Shown: positions 1 to 8,792, counted from the first letter of the stretch. The stretch is 64,000 nt of DNA from PMG-095 sp037200885 (GCA_037200885.1 JBBCIN010000002.1:2170001-2234000), one strand, 5' to 3'. The notes: a model not told the origin generated them from the sequence alone. Translations and numbers: made by a program.

Positions 1-69
1 CAGCAACAGCCCAATCGGGAAACCTGGACGCATCATCGTCGATCCTTCCACTTGGAGACGCTCGAGTCA

Positions 70-98
70 CCGTTCTGCGCGCGGCGCGTGCAGAACGG
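70..98. other. Inverted repeat upstream of tRNA-Asp
   Basis: Nine-base perfect arms (CCGTTCTGC and GCAGAACGG) surround an 11-base loop. No T-run follows. It could be the end of a gene lying left of the window or a processing or regulatory structure in front of the tRNA. Apart from this hairpin I see no gene in 1-188. Confidence 0.3.
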
Positions 99-188
99 CG
101 GCCATTCGGCCGGCAGAATCGTAAACTCCCCTGTCATTTTCTCTTGTTGAGCGCGCGCATGCTTGTGCTATGTACCGCGCGCCGTCAC

Positions 189-1486
<1,298 letters not shown>

Positions 1487-1846
1487 CTAGTTGTCCTCCC
1501 CGGTGCTTTGGCTTCGGCTCCCGAGACACCACGTCGGCGTAGATGCGCGCCGCTTCACGCGCAGCGAGCTCGGGATCACTTGTTCCGGTTGATGGCTCGT
1601 GCTCGACGCCGGCCCACGTGAAACGGACCGAGTAGGCGCAGCCCGGCGCACGCTGACGGAGGCGCCAGCCGATTGCTCTTCTACCCATGCTGCAAGCTCT
1701 TCACGGCGGAAGAGCAACCGCCGTCCAATCCGGACGGGCGTCAAGCCCGGGCGCACATGAGCGTCAAACGTGCGGGCCCCGATGCCGAGCCAATGGGCAG
1801 CATCGACACGACTGATGAGAGGTCCGTCGTTCTTCTGATCAGCCAT
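1487..1846 (-). CDS. Excisionase-like HTH protein
   Basis: A 119-residue protein with a MerR/excisionase-type helix-turn-helix at about residues 10-60: a LISRVDAAHWLGI recognition helix region, then RIGRRLLFRREEL and AAWVEE, the usual wing and closing helix. The C-terminal half is Ser/Arg/Thr-rich and not recognised. It lies immediately upstream of int with no gap, the normal place for a recombination directionality factor. Start ATG at 1846 overlaps the preceding gene by 8 bp. A second HTH of the same style is encoded at 14042-14413, so which one is the true excisionase is uncertain. Confidence 0.75.
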   Translation of the reverse strand: MADQKNDGPLISRVDAAHWLGIGARTFDAHVRPGLTPVRIGRRLLFRREELAAWVEEQSAGASVSVRRAAPTRSVSRGPASSTSHQPEQVIPSSLRVKRRASTPTWCLGSRSQSTGEDN

Positions 1847-2033
1847 TCGCTCCCTCGCCTTCCGTGAGCACATTCGCAACCTGCACGCGCACCGCGTACG
1901 CCTGCCGCCTGAGCGTGCCAACCTCGACGGCGGGCGCGTTCGTGGCCAACGCGTCGAGCTCTGCCGCGGCCGCGCGGAATTGCTCGGCCAGCGTCGTGAT
2001 TTCGGTGACGGCTTCCGCCTTCGGGAAATTCAT
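1839..2033 (-). CDS. Small hypothetical protein (helical)
   Basis: A 64-residue protein from ATG 2033, which overlaps the preceding stop by ATGA. It is mostly Ala/Glu/Val-rich and predicted helical (about residues 5-55), so it may be a short coiled coil. No family recognised. The tight coupling on both sides and GC-rich third codon positions support a real gene. Confidence 0.6.
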   Translation of the reverse strand: MNFPKAEAVTEITTLAEQFRAAAAELDALATNAPAVEVGTLRRQAYAVRVQVANVLTEGEGANG

Positions 2034-2221
2034 GGCACCCCGCAATCGTTCGCCGCGACGGGACCAGCCGGAGGCACCTCGGGCCAAACAGCAAGCATCG
2101 CCCGAATCACGTAGCGCTTCGAGCCGATCACTTTCGCGACCAAGCGGCGGCGGTTTGAGAACAGCCTCAACGTCAACTGTTCATTCGCCACGGTGATCAC
2201 CCCGAGGATGTCAGCGCCCAT
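2030..2221 (-). CDS. Small hypothetical protein
   Basis: A 63-residue basic protein that starts at ATG 2221, 11 bp inside the preceding gene, and ends in an ATGA overlap with the next. The sequence is beta-like with a central RRRLVAKVIGSKRY stretch. No domain recognised. It belongs to the overlapping micro-gene chain that leads to int. Confidence 0.55.
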   Translation of the reverse strand: MGADILGVITVANEQLTLRLFSNRRRLVAKVIGSKRYVIRAMLAVWPEVPPAGPVAANDCGVP

Positions 2222-2402
2222 TGGTCGACTCGCTTTCGTCCAACACGAGCGGGCTCGAACGCTTGCCCTCAGCGGCGACGACGAGCAACGAAGCCAAGTG
2301 GCGCGCCGTCTCGCGGTTCATGTCGATGTGGCGCAGCGGCTCGGAGAACTGCAGCCGCAGCTCGCCGTCCGGTGCTTTGGTGATGCGGGCTGTCCAGCTC
2401 AT
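2211..2402 (-). CDS. Small hypothetical protein
   Basis: A 63-residue protein beginning MSWTARITKA at ATG 2402, which overlaps the upstream stop by ATGA. A beta-rich first half (ELRLQFSEPL) precedes a helix (RETARHLASLLVVAAEGK). This resembles many short phage accessory proteins, but I do not recognise a family. Its longer in-frame extension upstream overlaps a better candidate gene and was not used. Confidence 0.6.
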   Translation of the reverse strand: MSWTARITKAPDGELRLQFSEPLRHIDMNRETARHLASLLVVAAEGKRSSPLVLDESESTNGR

Positions 2403-2662
2403 TGGGCACCGCCCTTCCTGCCAAGCTCGTCGCACAGGGTCGCCGTCGTCTCCAGCCGCATTGAGAGAGCGTGCAGGACGTCGCTGACGCTGTGCTTGTC
2501 GGCGTCGAGCACGGCGGTCGACGCGATGCGCAACTCTTGCGCGACACTGAGCATGGCCGACGTGGCCAGTTCCAGCGGCGGGTTCTTGCTCATCTTGAAG
2601 TAGCCGCCCACGATTTCGTGGAGCTGCTCGGCGCTCATCACGATGGTGTGCTCGGCGCTCAC
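2399..2662 (-). CDS. Small hypothetical protein
   Basis: An 87-residue acidic protein starting at GTG 2662 in a GTGA overlap with the upstream stop and ending in an ATGA overlap. It is helical throughout, and the closing part (HALSMRLETTATLCDELG) recalls the helix in the neighbouring paralogous pair at 2659-3293 only faintly. No known domain. Confidence 0.6.
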   Translation of the reverse strand: MSAEHTIVMSAEQLHEIVGGYFKMSKNPPLELATSAMLSVAQELRIASTAVLDADKHSVSDVLHALSMRLETTATLCDELGRKGGAQ

Positions 2663-2973
2663 GATGCACCGTCCTTTGGAAAAGAGCGCAGACCAGCCTT
2701 GGGTGTGGGCGCCGTCTCCGTCCACTTCACGGTCACGCAGCCATCGATCAATTCTTTGAGTGCCTTGAGCCTGCCGACGTGTGCATGCATGAGCAGCTCG
2801 CGGGAATCGTCGGTGAGGGTTCCTTCGTCGTTGATGACTTCGGCCTCAGCGATCAAGCTCTCAAAGATGAGTGAAAGCGCGTCATCTGCATCCGACTCGT
2901 TTTTGCCGCCGAGCGCGCGCTGGACCAGTCGCCGCGCCTCCCGGCTGATCGTCGGCTTCTTCGAGGCGTTCAA
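2659..2973 (-). CDS. Hypothetical protein, paralogue of the adjacent upstream gene
   Basis: A 104-residue acidic helical protein starting at TTG 2973, in a TTGA overlap with the preceding stop. Its core (AR.L...ALGG, ESLIAEAEV, HVGRLKAL, VTVKWTETA) matches the product of 2970-3293 position by position, so the two are a tandem duplication. Function unknown. The TTG start is chosen because every other junction in this chain is a 4-bp overlap. Confidence 0.65.
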   Translation of the reverse strand: MNASKKPTISREARRLVQRALGGKNESDADDALSLIFESLIAEAEVINDEGTLTDDSRELLMHAHVGRLKALKELIDGCVTVKWTETAPTPKAGLRSFPKDGAS

Positions 2974-3293
2974 GACGCACCCCCAGTCTGCACCGCGCGC
3001 AGGGCTTGCTTCCACGTAGGCTTTCGATCGCCGTCAACCGGTGCGCGTTCCTCAGCGGTCTCGCGCCAGGTCACATTCACGTAGTCGTCGAGGAAACCTT
3101 CGAACGCCTTCAATCTGGAGACGTGTGCGATCTCGAGCACCACGTCATTATTGATGTTCTCGCCCATCTGGAGCATCTCGGCCTCGGCATGCAGCGAAGA
3201 CAGCACGCAACGTATTGCGAGCGGAGCGTCGTCAGTCTCGGGCGAACCGAGCGCCAACAAGATCAGCGCGCGCGCCCCTTTGCAGATGCTCAC
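2970..3293 (-). CDS. Hypothetical protein, paralogue of the adjacent downstream gene
   Basis: A 107-residue acidic helical protein starting at GTG 3293 (GTGA overlap). It shares the pattern ARALILLALG, LSSLHAEAEML, IAHVSRLKAFEGF and VNVTWRETAEE with the product of 2659-2973. No domain recognised. Divergence of the pair is substantial, so the duplication is not recent. Confidence 0.65.
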   Translation of the reverse strand: MSICKGARALILLALGSPETDDAPLAIRCVLSSLHAEAEMLQMGENINNDVVLEIAHVSRLKAFEGFLDDYVNVTWRETAEERAPVDGDRKPTWKQALRAVQTGGAS

Positions 3294-3580
3294 AGCGCAC
3301 CGCCCATCTCGCACTCGACAGAGCTCTGAGCGTTGCGCAGGCGTCGAAGCGCACTCAGCACGAGCACGTCGTGCTGGCCGGCATCGTCGGAGAGCTCCGC
3401 CGCGAGCACGTCGTCGAACGCGGCGCGGATCTGTTCAGCGGCCAGCGCCAGGTCCCCGCGCATGACGGTGACCGTCGTGCTGTCGTCGAGCTTGATGCCC
3501 GCCCGCTTCGCTGCCCGCCGAATCCCCTCGGAAACGGGCTTGGCTGCCGCCTTGCGGCTCGCCTTCGTCGGCGCGCTCAC
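3290..3580 (-). CDS. Small hypothetical protein
   Basis: A 96-residue protein from GTG 3580 (GTGA overlap with the gene upstream, GTGA overlap with the gene downstream). A basic N-terminus (TKASRKAAAKPVSEGIRRAAKR) is followed by a strand (STTVTVMRGDLALA) and two helices. The last helix (VLVLSALRRLRNAQ) resembles the equivalent helix of the two downstream paralogues weakly. No family assigned. Confidence 0.6.
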   Translation of the reverse strand: MSAPTKASRKAAAKPVSEGIRRAAKRAGIKLDDSTTVTVMRGDLALAAEQIRAAFDDVLAAELSDDAGQHDVLVLSALRRLRNAQSSVECEMGGAL

Positions 3581-3747
3581 AGCGTCACCGTGATTGCAGC
3601 GGCGGTTTTGAGCCAGCAGCTCGCGGCGTAGAACGGCTTGGAAATGGCCGGCTCGCGCAGCTCGACTTGGCGGGCGTACGACTGGACCCCTTGCGCGGCT
3701 TTGAACAGCGCAGCAGACACCGATTTTTGATAGACTGATTTCGTCAT
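3577..3747 (-). CDS. Very small hypothetical protein
   Basis: A 56-residue reading frame from ATG 3747 to a TGA that overlaps the next start (GTGA). It begins MTKSVYQKSV and ends AAITVTL. It is supported only by coupling and lack of competing frames. No domain recognised. Confidence 0.5.
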   Translation of the reverse strand: MTKSVYQKSVSAALFKAAQGVQSYARQVELREPAISKPFYAASCWLKTAAAITVTL

Positions 3748-3817
3748 TGGGAACCAACTTTCCTGGTGATCTGGGGTCCGGCTGTTACCAGCAGCGCGGG
3801 CCCCGCTGATTGTCGAA

Positions 3818-3988
3818 CTACTTCTTCTTTGGCTTCGGCAGTGGCAGCTTGGTCAGCTCCGCATACTTTCGGAGAGCAAACCGCAGCGCGTCGGAGCGCG
3901 AGAAGAGGCCAGTGTTCACCTGAATCGCATCCAGGATCGCAAGGTCCTCGTCCGCGAGCCGAATCGTCGTCTGCTTTGCCGTAGCCAT
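3818..3988 (-). CDS. Ribbon-helix-helix DNA-binding protein
   Basis: A 56-residue protein starting MATAKQTTIRLADED. The pattern of a short strand (TTIRL), helix A (EDLAILDAIQVNTG) and helix B (SRSDALRFALRKYAEL) is a CopG/Arc-type ribbon-helix-helix; the SRSDALRFALRK turn and helix are typical. A Lys/Pro tail follows. It is the first gene of the left, minus-strand block that leads to int, so it is a candidate local repressor. A 16-bp inverted repeat abuts its start codon. Confidence 0.75.
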   Translation of the reverse strand: MATAKQTTIRLADEDLAILDAIQVNTGLFSRSDALRFALRKYAELTKLPLPKPKKK

Positions 3989-4004
3989 GTATCCCAACCG
4001 ATAC
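3989..4004. promoter_or_regulatory. Inverted repeat at the RHH gene start, possible operator
   Basis: Perfect arms GTATC and GATAC, separated by six bases, end immediately before the ATG of the ribbon-helix-helix gene and cover its ribosome-binding region. RHH proteins often bind such short palindromes and regulate themselves. The short arms make chance plausible. Confidence 0.35.
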
Positions 4005-4202
4005 CCCTCGGGACTCAGTTGCGCTAGCCAAATCGTTCGCCCGATCTGCCGACCACGTGTAAATCCACGCGTCTGCCCAGGAAAATTCTGTGAGCGCGCT
4101 TGTCAGATGTTGCTGCGTTGATGAAATGACTACCCCAACGCTGTTGACGGACAGGCGGCGAGCGGACGACGCTTTGAGGTTCTACCCAGGAGACGGAACC
4201 CA

Positions 4203-4394
4203 ATGGCTGCATCGCGATGTCCCAAGTGTGAGAGCACCAGCTTCGAGATAACGGAGGGAAAGGTCGCGCACGCCACCTTTCGAATGCTGTTTGTCCAATG
4301 TGCAAGCTGCGGCGCGGTGGTGGGCGTCACGGAGTTCTTCAATGTGAATGCGTCCCTGCAGAAAATCGCGAAAACACTCGGAGTGACATTGTGA
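4203..4394 (+). CDS. Zinc-ribbon protein
   Basis: A 63-residue protein with two CxxC knuckles, CPKC at about 6-9 and CASC at about 33-36, forming a zinc ribbon around a beta hairpin. GGAG about ten bases upstream of ATG 4203 is a fair ribosome-binding site. It is transcribed against the rest of the element, together with the lipoprotein gene that follows with a GTGA overlap. Role unknown: it could be a DNA- or RNA-binding accessory factor. Confidence 0.75.
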   Translation: MAASRCPKCESTSFEITEGKVAHATFRMLFVQCASCGAVVGVTEFFNVNASLQKIAKTLGVTL

Positions 4395-4741
4395 AGAGCG
4401 CATTGAATATTCTGGGCGGCAGCGCGATCGCCTGCCTGTTGGCTACACCCATCCTTCTTGCTTCGTGTTCCCGTCGTGGCACCGAGCCCACTCTTCTCGT
4501 GCATGAAAACGACGCAATCTGCATTGGGCTCAACTTCTACATAGTCAAGGAAACGACGGCGTTTCCTTGGGTCAAACTCGACCCGAACAATAAGTGTTCA
4601 GACAAAGAAAACTTGCCAAGTACCTACGTGAACTTCGACAAGGTCGAGACATTCCAACCCAACTGCGTGTGCAGGTATTCGGCTGCCTGCAAAAAGAAGT
4701 GCGGAGTAGAGGATGTTTGCCTCGAAGCGTGCCGGGACTAG
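4391..4741 (+). CDS. Cys-rich lipoprotein
   Basis: A 116-residue protein from GTG 4391, in a GTGA overlap with the zinc-ribbon gene. Residues 1-25 form a signal sequence ending in a lipobox (LLASC), so it should be lipidated and exported. The mature part has about eight further Cys clustered near the C-terminus (CVCRYSAACKKKCG and CLEACRD), suggesting disulfides or metal binding outside the cytosol. A lipoprotein on a satellite may alter the cell surface, for example in superinfection exclusion, but this is inference. Confidence 0.7.
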   Translation: MKSALNILGGSAIACLLATPILLASCSRRGTEPTLLVHENDAICIGLNFYIVKETTAFPWVKLDPNNKCSDKENLPSTYVNFDKVETFQPNCVCRYSAACKKKCGVEDVCLEACRD

Positions 4742-4822
4742 CCCTCCGCGCTGAGCGCTCCCACTCCGACCCGGCAACGGCGACACAAAGCGCCAGGTTG
4801 CCCGCAAGCTTGGCGACCCGCT

Positions 4823-5914
4823 CTAGCCGCGGTCCTCAAGCACCCTTCGAGCGAAGAGAAGCGTGATCAATTGGCCGAGGACGTCTGCTGCAATTCCGTT
4901 CGGCGGTATACGCACCCAGACACAAGCGACGCCCTTGATCTCTTGATCTTGCCCCGTCCCGACGCGGAACTGAACGCCTCGCCACTGAAGTATGTGCCTG
5001 CCTTCTATCGTGACTCCAGCGCTCGCGAGTCTTGCAGTTATCCTGTGCGGCGCAGTATCGGCGATCACGGAGTCGCGCATGCGCACCTCCAAGGACATCT
5101 CGGCGTCCGGGAAAACAACGCCCGCAATAGCGATGGCGACCGGCAGACGCATTGGGGCGAAGTCTGCGTCACACATCACGGAGAATTGGCCGTAGTGCGT
5201 TGTGGTGTAGAGCCCAGCAGCGACAAATATCGTTGTGCTGTCCTTGATGTATTCGACGCCGTGCCTACCAAGAATCTCGCCGATGGCTGTGCTTCGTGCG
5301 GCCCAAGCGCTCGCTCGGTTGGCTTCTTCCGCTTTCCGTTCTTCGTCGGTCTTGGCATGGCTGTCCCTATCTGGCAGGCCGCGAATTACGAGCTCTTCGA
5401 CACGGTCCGTAAACTCCCCGAGCCCGGCCGATAGAGCCGTCCCAGAAAGTTCGACGATGCTTGTGTAGTCGGACTCGGTGAAGCCTTCTGGTAGGGAGTA
5501 GTGAAAGAGCTCATTCACGTTTGCGACGATGTTGTTCAGCCCGCGGTGCGACGACACGTTGTATCCTTGCAGCAAGCGCAACGGCGAAGGCATCTCGTCG
5601 ACGGTCACACCGAGCATTGCGATCGGCACGACCTGTATCCCTCTCGAATAGGCAAACCCTGCTTCGAAGGTGATCCACGACGACACCAGAGAGTTCGGCG
5701 TCACGAGCACGAACATGAGTTTGCAACGCTCGAGGGCTTGCTGCACCTCGTGTACCCAGTTGGTGCCAACCCGGATGCTTTGCCCATCACTTGAAACAAA
5801 AACGTCAATCGTTCCGCCCGTGAGTTCGATGAAACGCCCCTTGAGTAAGCCGGCGACTTCGCGGTCCGCAGAAGAGTGACTGAAAAACACCGTAGGTTTG
5901 ATGGGATTGCCCAT
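4823..5914 (-). CDS. TIR-domain protein, candidate NAD-degrading defence effector
   Basis: A 363-residue protein. Residues 7-135 form a TIR domain: strand A is TVFFSHSSADRE, strand B is IDVFVSSD, and the helix with the likely catalytic glutamate is SSWITFEAGFAYS (W80, E84). A charged linker (about 190-205) leads to a C-terminal region of about 160 residues, beta-rich, that I do not recognise and that may sense a trigger. Bacterial TIR domains often cleave NAD+ or make cyclic ADP-ribose signals in anti-phage defence. The gene ends a four-gene minus-strand block and follows an ADP-ribosyltransferase-like gene after 24 bp. NADase activity is inferred from the WxxxE arrangement only. Confidence 0.88.
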   Translation of the reverse strand: MGNPIKPTVFFSHSSADREVAGLLKGRFIELTGGTIDVFVSSDGQSIRVGTNWVHEVQQALERCKLMFVLVTPNSLVSSWITFEAGFAYSRGIQVVPIAMLGVTVDEMPSPLRLLQGYNVSSHRGLNNIVANVNELFHYSLPEGFTESDYTSIVELSGTALSAGLGEFTDRVEELVIRGLPDRDSHAKTDEERKAEEANRASAWAARSTAIGEILGRHGVEYIKDSTTIFVAAGLYTTTHYGQFSVMCDADFAPMRLPVAIAIAGVVFPDAEMSLEVRMRDSVIADTAPHRITARLASAGVTIEGRHILQWRGVQFRVGTGQDQEIKGVACVWVRIPPNGIAADVLGQLITLLFARRVLEDRG

Positions 5915-5938
5915 TTTCCCAGGGTAGCACGCGAGCGC

Positions 5939-6523
5939 TCAGAACACGTCAGGCCGCACACCGACCACCCGCTCGACGGCTTCGATCTTCACACTCGGGT
6001 GAACGACGACCTCCTGCTCGTTCCTCGCTTCCACGAAGCCGAGGATCAATTCAGGCGGAACAGTCGTCCGCAGCACGCTTCCAGCAAGCCCAAAAAGGGT
6101 GCCGCACGAAATGATCGGCTCAATCTTTTCGGGATTGCGCGTCCACGAGAGCCCGAGTTCGCGACCGTACTCGACCCGCCACACCTGGATGGGTTGCTTC
6201 GGTGGCAAGGCGCCGTTGTCACTTACGAAGCCAGTGACGGCGAACCACTCGAGCCACTTGGCTCGGGGTAAAGCACGGCACGGCCAACCAGCGAGGCAGA
6301 AGATTCGGAGCAGCACTGATCGCAGCTGCTCGTCGTCGATCAACCCAGCGGCACGCCACTCCGCGAAGGTCGCGGCGCCCAGGTTGCCTGGAAGGCACTC
6401 GACGGCGCCTTTCAGATCGCCGTGTCGCATCCGAAACTTTGCTCGGTAGACGAGACGCTCTTGTTCTTGCTTCACGAGCTGGCCAAAGTTTTCGAAAGCC
6501 GATTTCGCGTTCGGCCTTTTCAT
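5939..6523 (-). CDS. Possible ADP-ribosyltransferase-fold phage-type protein
   Basis: A 194-residue protein. The C-terminal half shows a pattern I associate with R-S-E class ADP-ribosyltransferase folds of phages: VWRVEYGRELG (arginine), then LSWTRNPEKI (Ser-Trp-Thr), then FVEARNEQEVVV (ExE) and HPSVK. The N-terminal half (about 1-85) is helical and unassigned. It starts one base inside the preceding stop (TGATG) and lies just before the TIR gene, so the two may act together on NAD+. The assignment rests on motif recognition alone; the protein could be an inactive relative. Confidence 0.5.
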   Translation of the reverse strand: MKRPNAKSAFENFGQLVKQEQERLVYRAKFRMRHGDLKGAVECLPGNLGAATFAEWRAAGLIDDEQLRSVLLRIFCLAGWPCRALPRAKWLEWFAVTGFVSDNGALPPKQPIQVWRVEYGRELGLSWTRNPEKIEPIISCGTLFGLAGSVLRTTVPPELILGFVEARNEQEVVVHPSVKIEAVERVVGVRPDVF

Positions 6524-6840
6524 CAGGACTCGTCTGTATCGACCGTGCGCGCCGCGAGAAAGTCCTCACGCTCAGCACCGACGAGGCGCAGGGGCGTCGC
6601 CAGCGCCGCGCGCATCGCTTCGAGCCGACACCACAACACGAAGCCCCACCCAGCAAGATCGAGCGCCTCCTGCTGCAGCTCCGCGACGAGCTCGGCAGGC
6701 GGGCGCGCGAAGCTCTTGTCGCCGTACGCGGCGCGCCCAGCGTCCAGACGCTTGCGCACTTCGCGGACGAAGCCCTCGAACGCGTCTAACGGATCGGGCG
6801 CGGGCTTCGGCTTGTCTGCACAATCAAGATCGAATGGCAT
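6523..6840 (-). CDS. Hypothetical protein in the TIR operon
   Basis: A 105-residue helical protein. ATG 6840 is chosen because GAGG lies six bases upstream; a GTG at 6852 that overlaps the previous stop (GTGA) is an alternative. The middle has FEGFVREVRKRL and ELVAELQQEALDLAGWGFV, a pattern common in phage proteins that resemble dATP/dGTP pyrophosphohydrolase or MazG helices, but the acidic metal-binding signature is not clear. No firm function. Confidence 0.6.
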   Translation of the reverse strand: MPFDLDCADKPKPAPDPLDAFEGFVREVRKRLDAGRAAYGDKSFARPPAELVAELQQEALDLAGWGFVLWCRLEAMRAALATPLRLVGAEREDFLAARTVDTDES

Positions 6841-6848
6841 AGGAAACC

Positions 6849-7274
6849 TCACACTCCGATGACATCGGACGCCGGTCCGACGTAAGTCGCGAAGTACGGA
6901 ATATTACCGTACGCCGGAACTTTCACTCCGTTAGGGTAGGTCATTCCATTGCCGTCGAGTTGGTTGAATGTCACACGGTAGCTTCCTCCAAATGGATGAG
7001 GCTTCGGCGTCACGCGGGCCGCTTCCTCGGCCTCCTTCTGAGCCTGCGAACGCCTATCGGGGCCGACGCCAGGGGGCCACCCGTACGGCTCAAGCATCCA
7101 CGGCTCATAGATACCGTGTATTTCGTACGAGGTGATCACCGGCCACGTAGGCCCAATCAGTGCGCCAAATCGGCCTGAAAACGAGTCGCCCACCCACAGC
7201 ACGTCTGTCGCGCCGCCGCGGTCGAGCAAGATGATGCTGTGGCGAGTTGGGGGCGGTCCTTTCACCAATAGCAT
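6849..7274 (-). CDS. Hypothetical protein
   Basis: A 141-residue protein with GGAGG seven bases upstream of ATG 7274. It is Gly/Pro/Tyr-rich, beta-type, without membrane segments. Nothing in it matches a family I know. It is the first gene of the block 7274-4823 that ends in the TIR gene. The 220 bases upstream of it (7275-7494) hold no convincing gene and probably contain its promoter. Confidence 0.6.
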   Translation of the reverse strand: MLLVKGPPPTRHSIILLDRGGATDVLWVGDSFSGRFGALIGPTWPVITSYEIHGIYEPWMLEPYGWPPGVGPDRRSQAQKEAEEAARVTPKPHPFGGSYRVTFNQLDGNGMTYPNGVKVPAYGNIPYFATYVGPASDVIGV

Positions 7275-7494
7275 CGCGGCGCCTCCAGCTGAGCGAGCGG
7301 TGTGTAAAGAATTCTCATTGTAACTCCAAAGGTTTAAAATAGGCGCCGGCCCGCCGCCGCAGATGTGAAGTCCGCAGCGGGGACCAGCACGCGTTCACGG
7401 CCACGCGATCGGCGATGTCTGAACACCGTCGCGTGCTGCTCGACACGGCTTCGCGAGCATGCGGGGAGAAAGCGACCCCGCTGGTCAGAGTTTT

Positions 7495-8127
7495 TCAGAA
7501 ACGGAGCACGCGAGCGAGACGCTCTACTGTCGGGTAGCCGAGCTCGTGCACGATGGTCTCGCTGATAGCAGCTGACTGCGCTTCGAGACCCCTAACCTTC
7601 ATCCACGCATTGTCGTCGCCACGAATGGCCGAGCTCTCGCGTACGGCCTGCTCCGCTTCGCTGGTGATGGTGTCGACTTCGCGGATGAACGCGCTGAATG
7701 CCATCAGGGCGGGCTTTCCAGTGGCCTCCCATTCGGCGATCATGTGCTTGCTGGCGTTCGCGTAAACGCTGTCCAGCGTCTCGAGCACGATTCGATCGTG
7801 GGTGGCCTGAGCCTCTTGGTGCGCTGCTGCTGCGCGGTCGACGAGGCGCTGCGTGCGTTCGGTGAACATGCCGTGCCGCTTCGCTTCGCGACGCGCGGCG
7901 ATTACGCGATCAGCGTTTGAACCGCCGCCGTCGGCGTCGAAGGCCGCTGTCGCTTCGGCGAGTTCCTTCGCGTGTGCGCTGGCCTGCTCGAGGGTCGCAG
8001 CGTGCTCGAGGTGTGCGGCTTCGAGCTTGAGGCGTGAGGCCTCGACGGGTGCGTGCAGCTTTTCCAGGTTCAGCGCGGGGCGGCGCGATTTCTTCAGCCC
8101 CATGATGCGTTTGATGGTCTCTAACAT
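7495..8127 (-). CDS. Coiled-coil hypothetical protein
   Basis: A 210-residue protein, Ala/Glu-rich and helical from about residue 20 to 150, with heptad-like stretches (LKLEAAHLEHAATLEQASAHAKEL). A basic N-terminus (IKRIMGLKKSRR) precedes it. AAAGGA lies before ATG 8127. It follows the gene at 8139-8792 by 11 bp in the terminase operon, so a scaffold, chaperone or packaging-related role is conceivable but not shown. Confidence 0.65.
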   Translation of the reverse strand: MLETIKRIMGLKKSRRPALNLEKLHAPVEASRLKLEAAHLEHAATLEQASAHAKELAEATAAFDADGGGSNADRVIAARREAKRHGMFTERTQRLVDRAAAAHQEAQATHDRIVLETLDSVYANASKHMIAEWEATGKPALMAFSAFIREVDTITSEAEQAVRESSAIRGDDNAWMKVRGLEAQSAAISETIVHELGYPTVERLARVLRF

Positions 8128-8138
8128 TTCGTTTCCTT

Positions 8139-8792
8139 TCAGGCCGCTTCCGGCGGTCCGTCGTAGTCGGTGGAGCCGAGGCCGCGGAGCGCTTCGGCGG
8201 CGATGTCTGCGCTTGCCTGCGCGCGAACGGGGAGATCGGTCACGTTGTCGAGGCGGACGTCGTTCACACCGCGCATGCAGAACTCGACGAGCTCCGCGCC
8301 CGCGCTGGTGTCGGCCGTCGGCGCACTTCTTTCGACTGCGCGGATGCCCGGATCGCGAAACAGGTAGGCGATCGAGTCGCCGTCGGTGTCGTCGAGGCCA
8401 CGCATTGCAATCGAAGCGAGGTCTGCTCCGCCGTCGCTGACGCCGGCGGGAGCGGGGGGCGTTTCGACGGCGCGCGTTTTGACGACGGGCGGAACGGGTG
8501 CGGGCGCTGGCGCTGGCGCGACCTTGCGGCGGGCTTCGATCGCAGCGAGACGGCGATCGGCTTCCTCGTCGCTGACCGCGGGCTGCCCCGAAGCTACTGG
8601 TGCCGCCTGAGCCGCCCGGCTCTTGATCGCATGGGACGCTTCGGATCCCGCGAGCACGTATCTGACGTCTTTTGAGATGTACGGGGTGCCGCTGGCCAAC
8701 GTCCGGTGCGCAATGTCCGGACGCTCGTCAAAAACTCCGTCGGCTTTGAGTGCGATTAGCAACTCTCTTTGATTCAGGTGTTTGGTGATCAT
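8139..8792 (-). CDS. Hypothetical protein with three C-terminal repeats
   Basis: A 217-residue acidic protein. ATG 8792 with GGAGA upstream is preferred over in-frame upstream starts. Residues 1-60 are a compact region (NQRELLIALKADGVFDERPDI), followed by an Ala/Pro-rich linker (APAPAPAPVPP, about 95-105). After it come three degenerate copies of a motif (DLASIAMRGLDDTDGD, ELVEFCMRGVNDVRLD, DIAAEALRGLGSTDYD) spaced about 35-45 residues. Function unknown. It lies in the terminase operon. Confidence 0.65.
   Translation of the reverse strand: MITKHLNQRELLIALKADGVFDERPDIAHRTLASGTPYISKDVRYVLAGSEASHAIKSRAAQAAPVASGQPAVSDEEADRRLAAIEARRKVAPAPAPAPVPPVVKTRAVETPPAPAGVSDGGADLASIAMRGLDDTDGDSIAYLFRDPGIRAVERSAPTADTSAGAELVEFCMRGVNDVRLDNVTDLPVRAQASADIAAEALRGLGSTDYDGPPEAA

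Noticed and set aside
7365..7565. Plus-strand frame of 66 codons
   Set aside because: Arg/Ser-rich shadow-like composition, no ribosome-binding site, and overlap with the end of the coiled-coil gene.
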